Positions 18,553 through 26,691 of a stretch of DNA of 64,000 bases are shown here, in pieces (position 1 is the stretch's first letter; every line of letters begins with the position of its first letter). The notes beneath the pieces are model-generated. The model searched no databases. It was not told the origin of the DNA and was given only the letters and a program-made list of their open reading frames with translations. Made by a program: the position numbers and the translations under genes. The stretch lies in the NCBI GenBank assembly GCA_963708905.1, contig CAVPUV010000027.1, forward strand, positions 62,001 to 126,000, written 5' to 3'. Origin of the DNA: SHZL01 sp963708905. Lineage in GTDB: Bacteria > Pseudomonadota > Gammaproteobacteria > Xanthomonadales > SZUA-36.

Positions 18553-19212
18553 TCAACGCATGATCATCTTCTCGCCGGCTTGCTTCATTTCGCTGCTGGG
18601 CATGGACTTGGGAATGTCCCTGCCGCGCGCTACCGCCGGGCGTTGCGCCACACGATTGATCCAGGCCCGCAGATGATCCAGGTGAGCGATGTCGATGCCG
18701 GACCACTCATGCCCCACGGCCCAGCACCAGTTGGCGATGTCGGCAATACTGTAGTCATCGCACAGGTAATCCCGTCCGCTCAGTTGCGTATCGAGCACCG
18801 TGAGTAACCGTAAACTTTCGTGCTGGTAGCGATGGATGACCGCCGGGATTTTCTCCGGAAAATAACGGAAGAACACATTGGCCTGGCCCATCATCGGGCC
18901 GAGGCCGCCCATCTGGAACATCAGCCACTGAATCACGCGCGAACGGGCCTTTTCTTCCTGCGGCAGCAACTGGCCGGTTTTTTCCGCCAGGTACATCAGG
19001 ATGGCGCCGGACTCGAAGACGACGAAGTCATCGCTGGCCCGGTCGACGATAACCGGGATGCGGCCATTCGGATTCATCGCCAGGAACTCCGGCTGCTTTT
19101 GCTGTCCCGCGCCCAGGTCAATGTGGTGCACGGTGTAAGCCAGCCCGATCTCCTCCAGCATGATGGAGATTTTGCGGCCGTTGGGTGTCGCGGCGGTATA
19201 CAGATCAATCAT
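18553..19212 (-). CDS. Glutathione S-transferase (YghU/YfcG-like)
   Basis: 219 residues. The N-terminal thioredoxin-fold domain has LYTAATPNGRKISIMLEEI and the glutathione-binding segment FLAMNPNGRIPVIVD followed by VFESGAILMYLAEKTG. The C-terminal helical domain has YSIADIANWCWAVGHEWSG. The TPNG motif is typical of the bacterial Nu/YfcG class, which favours disulfide-bond oxidoreductase activity. The chosen ATG gives a normal N-terminus and overlaps the upstream gene by 8 bp; the longer frame to 19317 lies inside that gene. Confidence 0.9.
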   Translation of the reverse strand: MIDLYTAATPNGRKISIMLEEIGLAYTVHHIDLGAGQQKQPEFLAMNPNGRIPVIVDRASDDFVVFESGAILMYLAEKTGQLLPQEEKARSRVIQWLMFQMGGLGPMMGQANVFFRYFPEKIPAVIHRYQHESLRLLTVLDTQLSGRDYLCDDYSIADIANWCWAVGHEWSGIDIAHLDHLRAWINRVAQRPAVARGRDIPKSMPSSEMKQAGEKMIMR

Positions 19213-21037
19213 TTTTGCCAGGTTCTCGCAAGCGCTTGTTTTTGGCATCGTCGCTGGCCTTCCAGGCATCCAGCAAACCCACTTTCTCCAACAGCGGTTG
19301 CCAGCGGGCATCTGCATACAAATTCATCATTGAGGTATCGTTGAGCAGAGCGCCCAGCCCGGGGTCACGTTGCTGATAGGCTTTTTCCAGCCACTGGAAA
19401 GCTTCATCCGGTTCATTGCGCCAGGCGTGAATTTCGGCGATCTGGTAAGCGCCGAATTCATGGTTAAGCTCGATGAATGAGGCGAGTTCAGCATCTGCCT
19501 CTGCTTTGCGGCCCAGTGTGTGAAGCGTAATGGCCTTGCTCAGTGAACGCCAGAAGTCTTCGCGTTCATTGTCGCTTTCCACCAGGGCCTGCTCCGCCTT
19601 GCCCTGGCGCAGCAGGGTGTACGCCAGTGTCGAGTGCCCGCTCACAAAACCCGGATTCAGCGTCAGCAAATGGCGGATGGTTTTTTCCGCCTCATTGAGG
19701 TGGCCGGCCTGTTCGTATGCCGCACTCAGGCGATTAAGAGCAGCGTAATTGAGCGGGTCGAGGTCTACCGCTTGTGTGGAATACGCCAGGTCCTGATCCG
19801 ATTTGCCCAGGCTGCCGGCCACGCTGGCTGCCTGCGCCAATACTTCGCTGTTGGCCGGCTCCAGTTGCAGCGCTTTTTGCGCGGATTCATAGGCTCCGTT
19901 CCAGTCGAATTCGTAACTGCCCTGAATCTGGGCCAGGCTCGCCCAGGCCGCCGCCAGCCCGGGGTCCAGCGCTATGGCACGCTCCGCCGCCGCACGGGCC
20001 TGTTGCACGCCGGAGTGCAGATCAATGTAGTTGTAGCCGGCCTGATTGACGGTCACGGTTGCCAGGCCTGCCCACGCCGCTGCATAGTCCGGGTCGAGAT
20101 CCAGCGCTTGCCGATAGGCCTGGGCGGATTTTTCATAGTTTTCCCGGCTGCGCTGGTTGAACAGGTAACGCGCCTGCAGGAACAAGGCGTAGGCTTGTGG
20201 ATTGACCTCCGCAGCCACGGGCGCGGCCCCCAGCAGGGAAATTTTCAGCGCGTCGACCACGGCGGCGGCGATCTCGTCCTGCATCACGAAGATGTTATCC
20301 AGCGTGCGGTCATAGGTTTCGGACCACAGGTGAAAACCATCGTCGGCCTTGATCAACTGCGCGGTGATACGCACCTGGTTGCCGGCTTTGCGCACCGAAC
20401 CTTCCAGGATGTGCGCTACCTTGAGCCGCGCGGCAATTTCCGGAATTTCCAGCTGTTGACCCTTGAAGGAAAACGACGAGGTGCGCGCGGCCACGCGCAG
20501 TTCCGGTATCTTGGCCAGCAGGTTCAGCAACTCTTCCGCCAGGCCATCGGAGAAGTATTCATTGCCGGCGTCGTCGCTCATGTTGACGAAGGGCAAAACG
20601 GCAATCGAGTTGTCGGGCTCAGCCGCTACCGGTGGAGCCGCCGGGGCGGGTTCTGCGGCGGTCTGCACCGTCGTGGCTAGGTCGCTTGATGGTGAAAGCA
20701 CGAACTTGTCGTAGGCAAAATAGCCCAGCGCCAGCAGCAGCACGACGATGATCATGCGGTCCAGTTTCTTGCCGGTATGCGGGGTGATGGACTGGCTGCG
20801 ATCGACCTCGGATTCGCGCTTGAGGCCCTCGGGCGTGAGCTCGAACGCCCAGGCAAAAAACAACACGAACGGCAAGCCAACGGCGAGAAATAACAGCAGC
20901 ACGCGGAACACCCAGGCCGGCGCGGCGATGTTGCTCAGGATCACATCGGACACCTGCAGCACCAGCCACGCCAGGATGACGTAGGCGGCCGCCGCCCGGA
21001 ACACGTTGCGACGTTTGAGTTCGGCAAAAAAGCTCAC
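19205..21037 (-). CDS. Membrane-anchored FlgO-like/TPR protein, paralogue
   Basis: About 610 residues with the same order as the protein at 143-2056: opening SFFAELKRRNVFRAAAAYV, three hydrophobic segments in the first 120 residues, a FlgO/TolB-N-like domain with IAVLPFVNMSDDAGNEYFSD, and about eight TPR units. The GTG at 21037 lines up with the ATG of the paralogue and is preferred over GTG at 21046. Function unknown; the two are likely to have the same type of role. Confidence 0.8.
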   Translation of the reverse strand: MSFFAELKRRNVFRAAAAYVILAWLVLQVSDVILSNIAAPAWVFRVLLLFLAVGLPFVLFFAWAFELTPEGLKRESEVDRSQSITPHTGKKLDRMIIVVLLLALGYFAYDKFVLSPSSDLATTVQTAAEPAPAAPPVAAEPDNSIAVLPFVNMSDDAGNEYFSDGLAEELLNLLAKIPELRVAARTSSFSFKGQQLEIPEIAARLKVAHILEGSVRKAGNQVRITAQLIKADDGFHLWSETYDRTLDNIFVMQDEIAAAVVDALKISLLGAAPVAAEVNPQAYALFLQARYLFNQRSRENYEKSAQAYRQALDLDPDYAAAWAGLATVTVNQAGYNYIDLHSGVQQARAAAERAIALDPGLAAAWASLAQIQGSYEFDWNGAYESAQKALQLEPANSEVLAQAASVAGSLGKSDQDLAYSTQAVDLDPLNYAALNRLSAAYEQAGHLNEAEKTIRHLLTLNPGFVSGHSTLAYTLLRQGKAEQALVESDNEREDFWRSLSKAITLHTLGRKAEADAELASFIELNHEFGAYQIAEIHAWRNEPDEAFQWLEKAYQQRDPGLGALLNDTSMMNLYADARWQPLLEKVGLLDAWKASDDAKNKRLREPGKND

Positions 21038-21176
21038 GTTAAGCACTCAACGTTACAGCGTGTTTGCGCTCGATGATAAAAGACCATTCAGGGTTCTGCC
21101 TGGCACGGGGTGCCGCTAAGAGTATCCCCTTGCCCGCCAAATGCCAACAGCGGCTGCTGGAAGTGGCAGAGCCCTG

Positions 21177-22547
21177 TTACGGGTCGTAAACCACTTCGCT
21201 GACGATGGCGCGCATATCACTCACTCCGCGGCGGAAGGCGGCTACGCTGACGCGCTCGTCGTTGCCGTGGATGCGGGCAAACTCCAGCTCCGCTGTGACT
21301 TTGGGATCGAAGCCATAGCTGGCAATGCCGAGATCGCGGGTGAAATGGCTGTCGGTGAACCCGGTCATGACCGCAGGCACCACGCGCGCCTCGGGATGTT
21401 GTTCCGCCACGACATGCTCGATGGCGTGGTACAGATCGGTATCGGTGGATGAAACAGCCGCTGTGAAGGCCATCAGAACTTCCACCTCGACGCCGGTGCC
21501 ATCGAGCAGGTCGCGAATGTCCTGTATGAAGACTTCGGCCGGCCGGTCCGGCAGGATGCGGCAGTCGATCTCGGCCCAGGCTTCGGGTGGTACCACATTG
21601 ATCTTGTTCGAGCCCTGCATGCGGGTCAGCGAACAGGTGTCGCGCGTCAGTGCGTGCAGATACGGGGAGTGCGCCTGCAGTTTATCCAGGAAACCGGGCT
21701 GCAGCACGGCGGCGGCAATGTCACGGTAAGCGGCGGCCCACTCGCCGCTACCCTCGGCCAGGCCGGCAAACATGGTTGCCACAGCCGGTACGATGCGCGG
21801 TGCAAAGGGATGCTCGCGCAGCCGGTTGGTGGCATCGACAATGCGCGCGACCGAGCTGGTGGCATTGGGCATGGAACCATGACCGGGTTTATCCACCGCC
21901 GTCAGGCGCAGCCACACCGGGACTTTTTGCGTGACCTCGACATTGAAGGTGACCTGACCTTCGCGTTCCATGCCAAAGCCCCCTTCATTGATCAGCAAGC
22001 CGGCGCCGGCGAACAACTCCGGGTGATGCTCGACCAGCCAGCCCGCGCCATACGCGCCGCCGGCTTCTTCATCCGCGGTGGCGATCAGGATCACGTCACG
22101 GTTCAGCGGCAGGCCGGCCCGGTGCAGGCTGATGAAGGCAGCCAGTTCGGAAATGCCCGTGCCTTTCATATCCAGAGTGCCGCGGCCCCAGATAAAACCA
22201 TCACGCATCTCGCCGGACAGCGGATCGGTGGTCCAGTATTTGGCATCGGCCGGCACCACGTCGGTGTGCTGCAGCAGGATCAGTGCCGGTTTGTCGCCGC
22301 CTGGCAGGCGCGCCCACAGGTTACCGCGGCCTTCGGCGCTTTCCGCCGATTGCCAGGCTATGCCTTCCGCATCCAGTATCGCAGCGATGAAATCGACAGC
22401 ACGGGATTCATTGCCCGGCGGATTCACGGTGTCGACGCGGATGAAATTCTGCAGCCAACCGGTTGCCTCGTCTTCGATGGTCTGCGCCTGCAAAGATGGC
22501 GCCAGCAACAGTGAAAAAATTACCAACGCCAGAACGAACTGCCGCAT
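21177..22547 (-). CDS. M20 family metallopeptidase, secreted
   Basis: 456 residues with a signal peptide ending SLQAQ (about residue 22). M20 (ArgE/DapE/CPG2-type) di-zinc motifs are present: LILLQHTDVVPAD with the first His and Asp, GRGTLDMKGTG with the bridging Asp, TADEEAGG with the catalytic and ligand Glu, and a late H in TGFTDSHFTRD. An AGGTGAG ribosome site precedes the ATG. It would hydrolyse peptides or N-acyl amino acids in the periplasm; the substrate is not predictable. Confidence 0.9.
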   Translation of the reverse strand: MRQFVLALVIFSLLLAPSLQAQTIEDEATGWLQNFIRVDTVNPPGNESRAVDFIAAILDAEGIAWQSAESAEGRGNLWARLPGGDKPALILLQHTDVVPADAKYWTTDPLSGEMRDGFIWGRGTLDMKGTGISELAAFISLHRAGLPLNRDVILIATADEEAGGAYGAGWLVEHHPELFAGAGLLINEGGFGMEREGQVTFNVEVTQKVPVWLRLTAVDKPGHGSMPNATSSVARIVDATNRLREHPFAPRIVPAVATMFAGLAEGSGEWAAAYRDIAAAVLQPGFLDKLQAHSPYLHALTRDTCSLTRMQGSNKINVVPPEAWAEIDCRILPDRPAEVFIQDIRDLLDGTGVEVEVLMAFTAAVSSTDTDLYHAIEHVVAEQHPEARVVPAVMTGFTDSHFTRDLGIASYGFDPKVTAELEFARIHGNDERVSVAAFRRGVSDMRAIVSEVVYDP

Positions 22548-22642
22548 AAGCTCACCTCATCCGAATCGAGGTGTGTAGAATAACACCAACGTACCGGCCT
22601 ATCTGCTGCCTCTGAAGATGGCCGGTGAGCGCACCCGGGCGC

Positions 22643-23071
22643 TCAATTCTCTCTTGCCGCCTTGGCCCGTTCCTTCAGCTTGGTTACGTCATCCTTGGTG
22701 ACCGGGTAGAAAAGTCCCAGTCCACAGGAGTTCCTGGGCGAAAAGCCAAAGCCCAGGTTGTCCAGCACCGTGATGATGTCGACGTTGCACAGCTGGTTCA
22801 GGGAAGTGCGGTACATGAATGCGTCATTGATCCTGCCAAGACCGGAACAGGGATACGGCAGGTGATTGCGGTAGATGTCCTTGCCCTTCATGTAGAACAG
22901 GATGTTCCGGTCGTCGATGACATCGGTGTGGTCGATGCGGATCAGGCTGACGCATTGTTCCGGCGGGCCGGATACCAGGTCGAGTGATTCATCCGTGGCT
23001 TTTTCTTCGGCTGCCAGCGGAGCAGCCAAGCCAAGGCAAACCGCCAACAGGTATGCTTTCCGAACATTCAT
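22643..23071 (-). CDS. Small secreted protein, DUF6491-like
   Basis: 142 residues with a signal peptide (about 1-21, ending APLAAEE). The mature part has three Cys residues and the stretch CVSLIRIDHTDVIDDRNIL, which fits the DUF6491 family of gammaproteobacterial periplasmic proteins. It ends in a Lys-rich tail. A strong AGGAG site precedes the ATG. Function unknown. Confidence 0.7.
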   Translation of the reverse strand: MNVRKAYLLAVCLGLAAPLAAEEKATDESLDLVSGPPEQCVSLIRIDHTDVIDDRNILFYMKGKDIYRNHLPYPCSGLGRINDAFMYRTSLNQLCNVDIITVLDNLGFGFSPRNSCGLGLFYPVTKDDVTKLKERAKAAREN

Positions 23072-23104
23072 TTTCCGTCTCCTTCAACAGGCTTGGGGGC
23101 TGGT

Positions 23105-23156
23105 GGGGTCAGAGTAAAGGGTCAGAGTCGCGACTCTGACCCTTTACTCTGACCCC
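23105..23156. repeat. Perfect 26-bp inverted repeat (GGGGTCAGAGTAAAG...)
   Basis: Two arms of 26 bp meet with no spacer at 23130/23131: the left arm begins GGGGTCAGAGTAAAGGGTCA and the right arm is its exact reverse complement. The outer GGGGTCAGAGTAAA motif recurs at 36599-36612. It lies between two convergently spaced minus-strand genes, so it could act as a transcript-end hairpin. The form is that of a REP/palindromic mobile element. Confidence 0.85.
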
Positions 23157-23164
23157 AAGCGCAC

Positions 23165-23548
23165 TCAAGGGTGATAATCCCGCTTTCGACCCTTGCCGCG
23201 GTTGTCATGGCCGTATTTTTTCGCCAGACCGGGCGGCAGCTTGCGTTCGTCGTAGGTCCGCCAGCGATCGTTCAAATCATGACTGTAATACCAGCGGCCC
23301 GCATCGTAGCGGTAATAATTATCATGGTAGTAATAGTGATTCGGCCTGTCCACGACCAGGTAAACACCCAAATTGACGTCGTAACGAAGGTCATGCCCGT
23401 AATACGCCTGGTGGTAACCGTCCGCCGGAGCGTATGGCGGCGGCGCATAAACTCCTCCCCGATGTGCCGGGTATGCCACGCAGCCGGTAACAGCCACAAC
23501 GGCACCGACCATGGCGGTCAACAGCAATGCATTTCCTGAGTTTTTCAT
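23165..23548 (-). CDS. Small Tyr-rich lipoprotein
   Basis: 127 residues. The signal sequence ends in the lipobox VTGC, giving an acylated Cys at about residue 23. The mature part is rich in Tyr, His and Pro (APPPYAPADGYHQAYYGH, HYYYHDNYYRYD) and ends in a basic tail. An AGGAGG site 6 nt before the ATG at 23548 fixes the start. Similar small gammaproteobacterial lipoproteins have no known function. Confidence 0.8.
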   Translation of the reverse strand: MKNSGNALLLTAMVGAVVAVTGCVAYPAHRGGVYAPPPYAPADGYHQAYYGHDLRYDVNLGVYLVVDRPNHYYYHDNYYRYDAGRWYYSHDLNDRWRTYDERKLPPGLAKKYGHDNRGKGRKRDYHP

Positions 23549-23644
23549 GACAATCCTCCTGTTCGTCGGCTTTCTACACAAAAATATCCGAACATCCGTG
23601 GATTACCGTTTTGGACAAGAATCCTGATTGAAGGTTTAACCCAT

Positions 23645-24448
23645 TTATGGCGACCCGAAATACTCCTCGTGCCTGGCAATGATCTGGTCCCACAGGCTGG
23701 CCACTTCGGGGAGGTCGATACCAAAACGGTCGCTCAGCGCTTCCAGCAACTCATCCGCGGAATCGATCAGCCACTCGCGCTTGCCTTGCGGGGTGACCTG
23801 TTTGGCCACCCGGCCGACCTGGATGTCGTAGCCTTGCGGGATGAACTTCTGACATACCAGGCCCGTCACGAAGGGCGATTCCGCCGCCGTGCTGAGCCAC
23901 CGGCATTTTTTGACAAACAGGTCTTCATCCGCCGGCGCATGGCGGAAATCGTAGGAAACGGCGGCGCCGCCGGCGTGATTGTGCAAACGCCAGTAGTCAC
24001 CCAGCTGCTCCAGGCGAAAGGCAAACCCGCGCTGCTCGAAAGCATGGGGTGTCAAGGGCACAGGTTCGAAGATGCCATCGCCAAAACCCACATCCGCGAT
24101 CCACGGCTGGTCCAGTTGCACACACAGCAACAGGTGATTGCCCAGCACCGAATCGCCGCGCTCGGCGCGCCACACCCCGCCGGCCATGCGCATCACATCA
24201 AAACCGATTTCCTTCAAGGCCCATTCCAGCAAACCATTCATTTCGTAACACCAGCCGCCCCGCCCCTGCTCCACCAGCTTGGAATATATCCGCTGGATAT
24301 CGAGATCGACGGTTCGACGCAATTGCACGTCCAGGTTTTCGAAAGGAATGGTCAGCAGATGCTGGCGATGGATTTGCTGCAGGGTGTCGAGATCCGGTTT
24401 CGGGTCACCCGCAAACCAGATATTTTCCAGGTAGGTATCCAGATTCAC
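23645..24448 (-). CDS. nat: Arylamine N-acetyltransferase
   Basis: 267 residues, the family's usual size. It carries the catalytic triad in standard spacing: Cys67 in GRGGWCYEMN, His105 in GNHLLLCV and Asp119 in IADVGFGDG. The enzyme moves acetyl from acetyl-CoA to aromatic amines or hydrazines by a ping-pong mechanism in the cytoplasm. Translation starts at GTG. The upstream co-directional gene ends 13 bp away. Confidence 0.95.
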   Translation of the reverse strand: MNLDTYLENIWFAGDPKPDLDTLQQIHRQHLLTIPFENLDVQLRRTVDLDIQRIYSKLVEQGRGGWCYEMNGLLEWALKEIGFDVMRMAGGVWRAERGDSVLGNHLLLCVQLDQPWIADVGFGDGIFEPVPLTPHAFEQRGFAFRLEQLGDYWRLHNHAGGAAVSYDFRHAPADEDLFVKKCRWLSTAAESPFVTGLVCQKFIPQGYDIQVGRVAKQVTPQGKREWLIDSADELLEALSDRFGIDLPEVASLWDQIIARHEEYFGSP

Positions 24449-24461
24449 TTTTGTCTATCCG

Positions 24462-25610
24462 CTAACGAAATCTCAGGTTGTGCCGGCCGAGTTCGGCCAG
24501 GCAACGGCAGCCCATCAGTTTCATGTCACGTTCGATTTCGTCCCGCAGCAAGCCCAGGGCCCGCTCGACGCCGGGCTGGCCGGCCGCTGCCAGGGCATAC
24601 AGATAGGCACGTCCGCCGGAGCAGGCCTTGGCGCCGACGGAAAGCGCCTTGAGCACGTGCGTGCCACGGCGGATGCCGCCGTCGCAGATGACATCGGTTG
24701 TGCCGCCCACCGCATCGACGATTTCAGACAGCTGATCGAAGGGTGAGCGGGAGCCGTCGAGCTGGCGGCCGCCATGGTTGGACACCATGATCGCGCTGGC
24801 GCCGATAGCCACCGCGTGCCGCGCGTCGGCAACGGACATCACGCCCTTGAGGGCAAATGGCCCGCCCCAGTATTGCGCGATCTCCGCGGCCGTTGTCCAG
24901 TCCATGGACTGGTCCAGCATGGCGCCAAAATATTCGGAAACGGAAACCGCGACCTTGGTGCCTTCCCGCACATGGTCCTTGAGTTGCGACAGCTCGAAGC
25001 GTTCATGGGTGAAGTAATTGAAGGCCCAGCGCGGGTGGGTGACAAAACTGAGCAGGCTGCGCCCATTCAGGCGCATGGGCGAGGTAAAGCCGGTGCGAAG
25101 ATCGCGTTCGCGGTTACCGCCGACGATGGTATCGACGGTCAGGGCCAAAGCCTCGAAGCCGGCCTCCTTGCAGCGATCGATCATGCTTCGCGTCAAGCCC
25201 TTGTCCTTGTGGACATAGAGCTGAAAGAGCTTCGGCGTGCTGATGGCGGCACTGATTTCCTCAATGCTGACCGTGCCCAGGGAAGAAATGCCAAACAGAG
25301 TGCCGAACTTCTGCGCTGCCGCTGCGACCGCGCGCTCGCCGTCGTGATGAAACAGGCGCTGCAGCGCCGTCGGCGCCAGGAAAAAGGGCATTGCCAGTTT
25401 TTGGCCCATGACGGTAACACTCATATCGATGTGTTCGACGCCGCTCAGCACATTGGGCACCAGATCGCAGCGCTCGAAAGACTCGGTATTGCGCCGATAG
25501 GTCACTTCGTCGTCCGCCGCGCCGTCGATGTAATCGAAGATGGGCCGCGGCAGCCTGCGCCGCGCCAGTTCGCGGAAATCTGCGGTGTTGTGGCAGTCTT
25601 GCAATCTCAT
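24462..25610 (-). CDS. FMN-dependent alpha-hydroxy-acid dehydrogenase/oxidase (LldD-like)
   Basis: 382 residues, a TIM-barrel flavoprotein. Visible motifs are PIFDYIDGAADDE near the N-terminus, FFLAPTALQRLFHHDGE, LTVDTIVGGNRERD, and the active-site region VSNHGGRQLDGSRSPFDQL with the proton-abstracting His, then ICDGGIRRGTHVLKAL and GRAYLYALAAAGQPGV. It oxidises an alpha-hydroxy acid such as lactate. L-lactate is the commonest substrate, but mandelate or glycolate relatives cannot be excluded. Confidence 0.9.
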   Translation of the reverse strand: MRLQDCHNTADFRELARRRLPRPIFDYIDGAADDEVTYRRNTESFERCDLVPNVLSGVEHIDMSVTVMGQKLAMPFFLAPTALQRLFHHDGERAVAAAAQKFGTLFGISSLGTVSIEEISAAISTPKLFQLYVHKDKGLTRSMIDRCKEAGFEALALTVDTIVGGNRERDLRTGFTSPMRLNGRSLLSFVTHPRWAFNYFTHERFELSQLKDHVREGTKVAVSVSEYFGAMLDQSMDWTTAAEIAQYWGGPFALKGVMSVADARHAVAIGASAIMVSNHGGRQLDGSRSPFDQLSEIVDAVGGTTDVICDGGIRRGTHVLKALSVGAKACSGGRAYLYALAAAGQPGVERALGLLRDEIERDMKLMGCRCLAELGRHNLRFR

Positions 25611-25632
25611 GGTGTCTTTCCGGGTAAATTTT

Positions 25633-26640
25633 TCACTGGTTTTTCACCAGGGCTTCCAGCGCCTCGATCCACGCTGGATGATCGTTGAGGCTTTCCACCA
25701 GCTGCACCACCTCACCGCCGTGTTTGACGAAAAGCTGTTGGTATTCAACACCGATTTCCACGGTGGTTTCCAGGCAGTCGGCGACAAAGGCCGGCGAGAA
25801 TACCAGCAACTTTTTTGCTCCTTTGCCGGCTTGCTCCAGGATCACCTTGTCCGTGAAGGGTTCCAGCCAGTTCTTGTTCAGCCTGGATTGAAAACACACG
25901 GAGTAATTGTGCTCCGGAATGCCCAGGCCCTGCGCCAGCAGCCGCGTGGTTCCGTAGCACGCGGCTTTATAGCAGTACCTGTTTTCCGCCGTTATTTCAT
26001 GTTCGCATTCCCGATCCTGGCACAGCCCGCTGTCATAAACCTTGTCGACCTGGCGCCGTGGCAGCCCGTGGTAGGAAAACAGCACATGATCGTACTGCCG
26101 CCAGTCATAGGTCTTGCCGCGCTCGACCAGCGCCTTGATGAAAGCCGGATGATCCCAGTACTGGCTGATAAACCTCAACTGCGGAATCACCCACCAGTGT
26201 CTCACCACGTCCATCACTTCCTGCAGTGCCGAGCCGGTGCTGGCCGAGGCGTATTGCGGAAACAGCGGCAGCGCGATGATGCACTCCGGGTTGGTTTTTC
26301 TGATCCGCTCCAGAACATCCGCAATGGGCGGGTTCTTGTAACGCATGGCCAGTTCCACGACATAATCGGGTCCCAGCCTGGCCTGCAACAGCGCTTGCAC
26401 CTTTTCGCCGTGAAAAATGATCGGCGAGCCCCGGTTTGTCCATAGCTTTTGATAAATCCGCGCGCTCTTCGCAGCCCGGAAGGGAACGATGACCAGGTTG
26501 ACCAGGATTTTCCGCAGCAGCCAGGGGATATCGATAACCCGGGGATCGTTGAGAAACTGGCTGAGATAGCTTCTCACATCGCTGACCGAGGGGCTGTCCG
26601 GCGTACCCAGATTGATCAGCACTACCGTGGCTTTTGGCAT
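25633..26640 (-). CDS. hemH: Ferrochelatase
   Basis: 335 residues. It inserts Fe2+ into protoporphyrin IX in the last step of heme synthesis. The N-terminus VVLINLGTPDSPSVSDVR, the metal-site His191 in FSYHGLPRRQ and the late acidic segment FSPAFVADCLETTVEIG match the family, as does the VCFQSRLNKNWLEP stretch. It is divergent from the TMTC-like gene, with 51 bp between the two starts. Confidence 0.96.
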   Translation of the reverse strand: MPKATVVLINLGTPDSPSVSDVRSYLSQFLNDPRVIDIPWLLRKILVNLVIVPFRAAKSARIYQKLWTNRGSPIIFHGEKVQALLQARLGPDYVVELAMRYKNPPIADVLERIRKTNPECIIALPLFPQYASASTGSALQEVMDVVRHWWVIPQLRFISQYWDHPAFIKALVERGKTYDWRQYDHVLFSYHGLPRRQVDKVYDSGLCQDRECEHEITAENRYCYKAACYGTTRLLAQGLGIPEHNYSVCFQSRLNKNWLEPFTDKVILEQAGKGAKKLLVFSPAFVADCLETTVEIGVEYQQLFVKHGGEVVQLVESLNDHPAWIEALEALVKNQ

Positions 26641-26678
26641 GGGATCGTTTTCTTCTCACTCAGCAGGATGGAGCTCTG

Positions 26679-26686
26679 AGTATAAT
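26679..26686. promoter_or_regulatory. Shared -10-like element between hemH and the TMTC-like gene
   Basis: The plus strand reads TATAAT at 26681-26686, only 5 nt before the ATG at 26692; the minus strand reads TATACT at 26684-26679, about 40 nt before the hemH start. No good -35 box was seen on either side. If the plus-strand element is used, the downstream message would have almost no leader. Short motif, weak evidence. Confidence 0.3.
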
Positions 26687-26691
26687 ACCCC

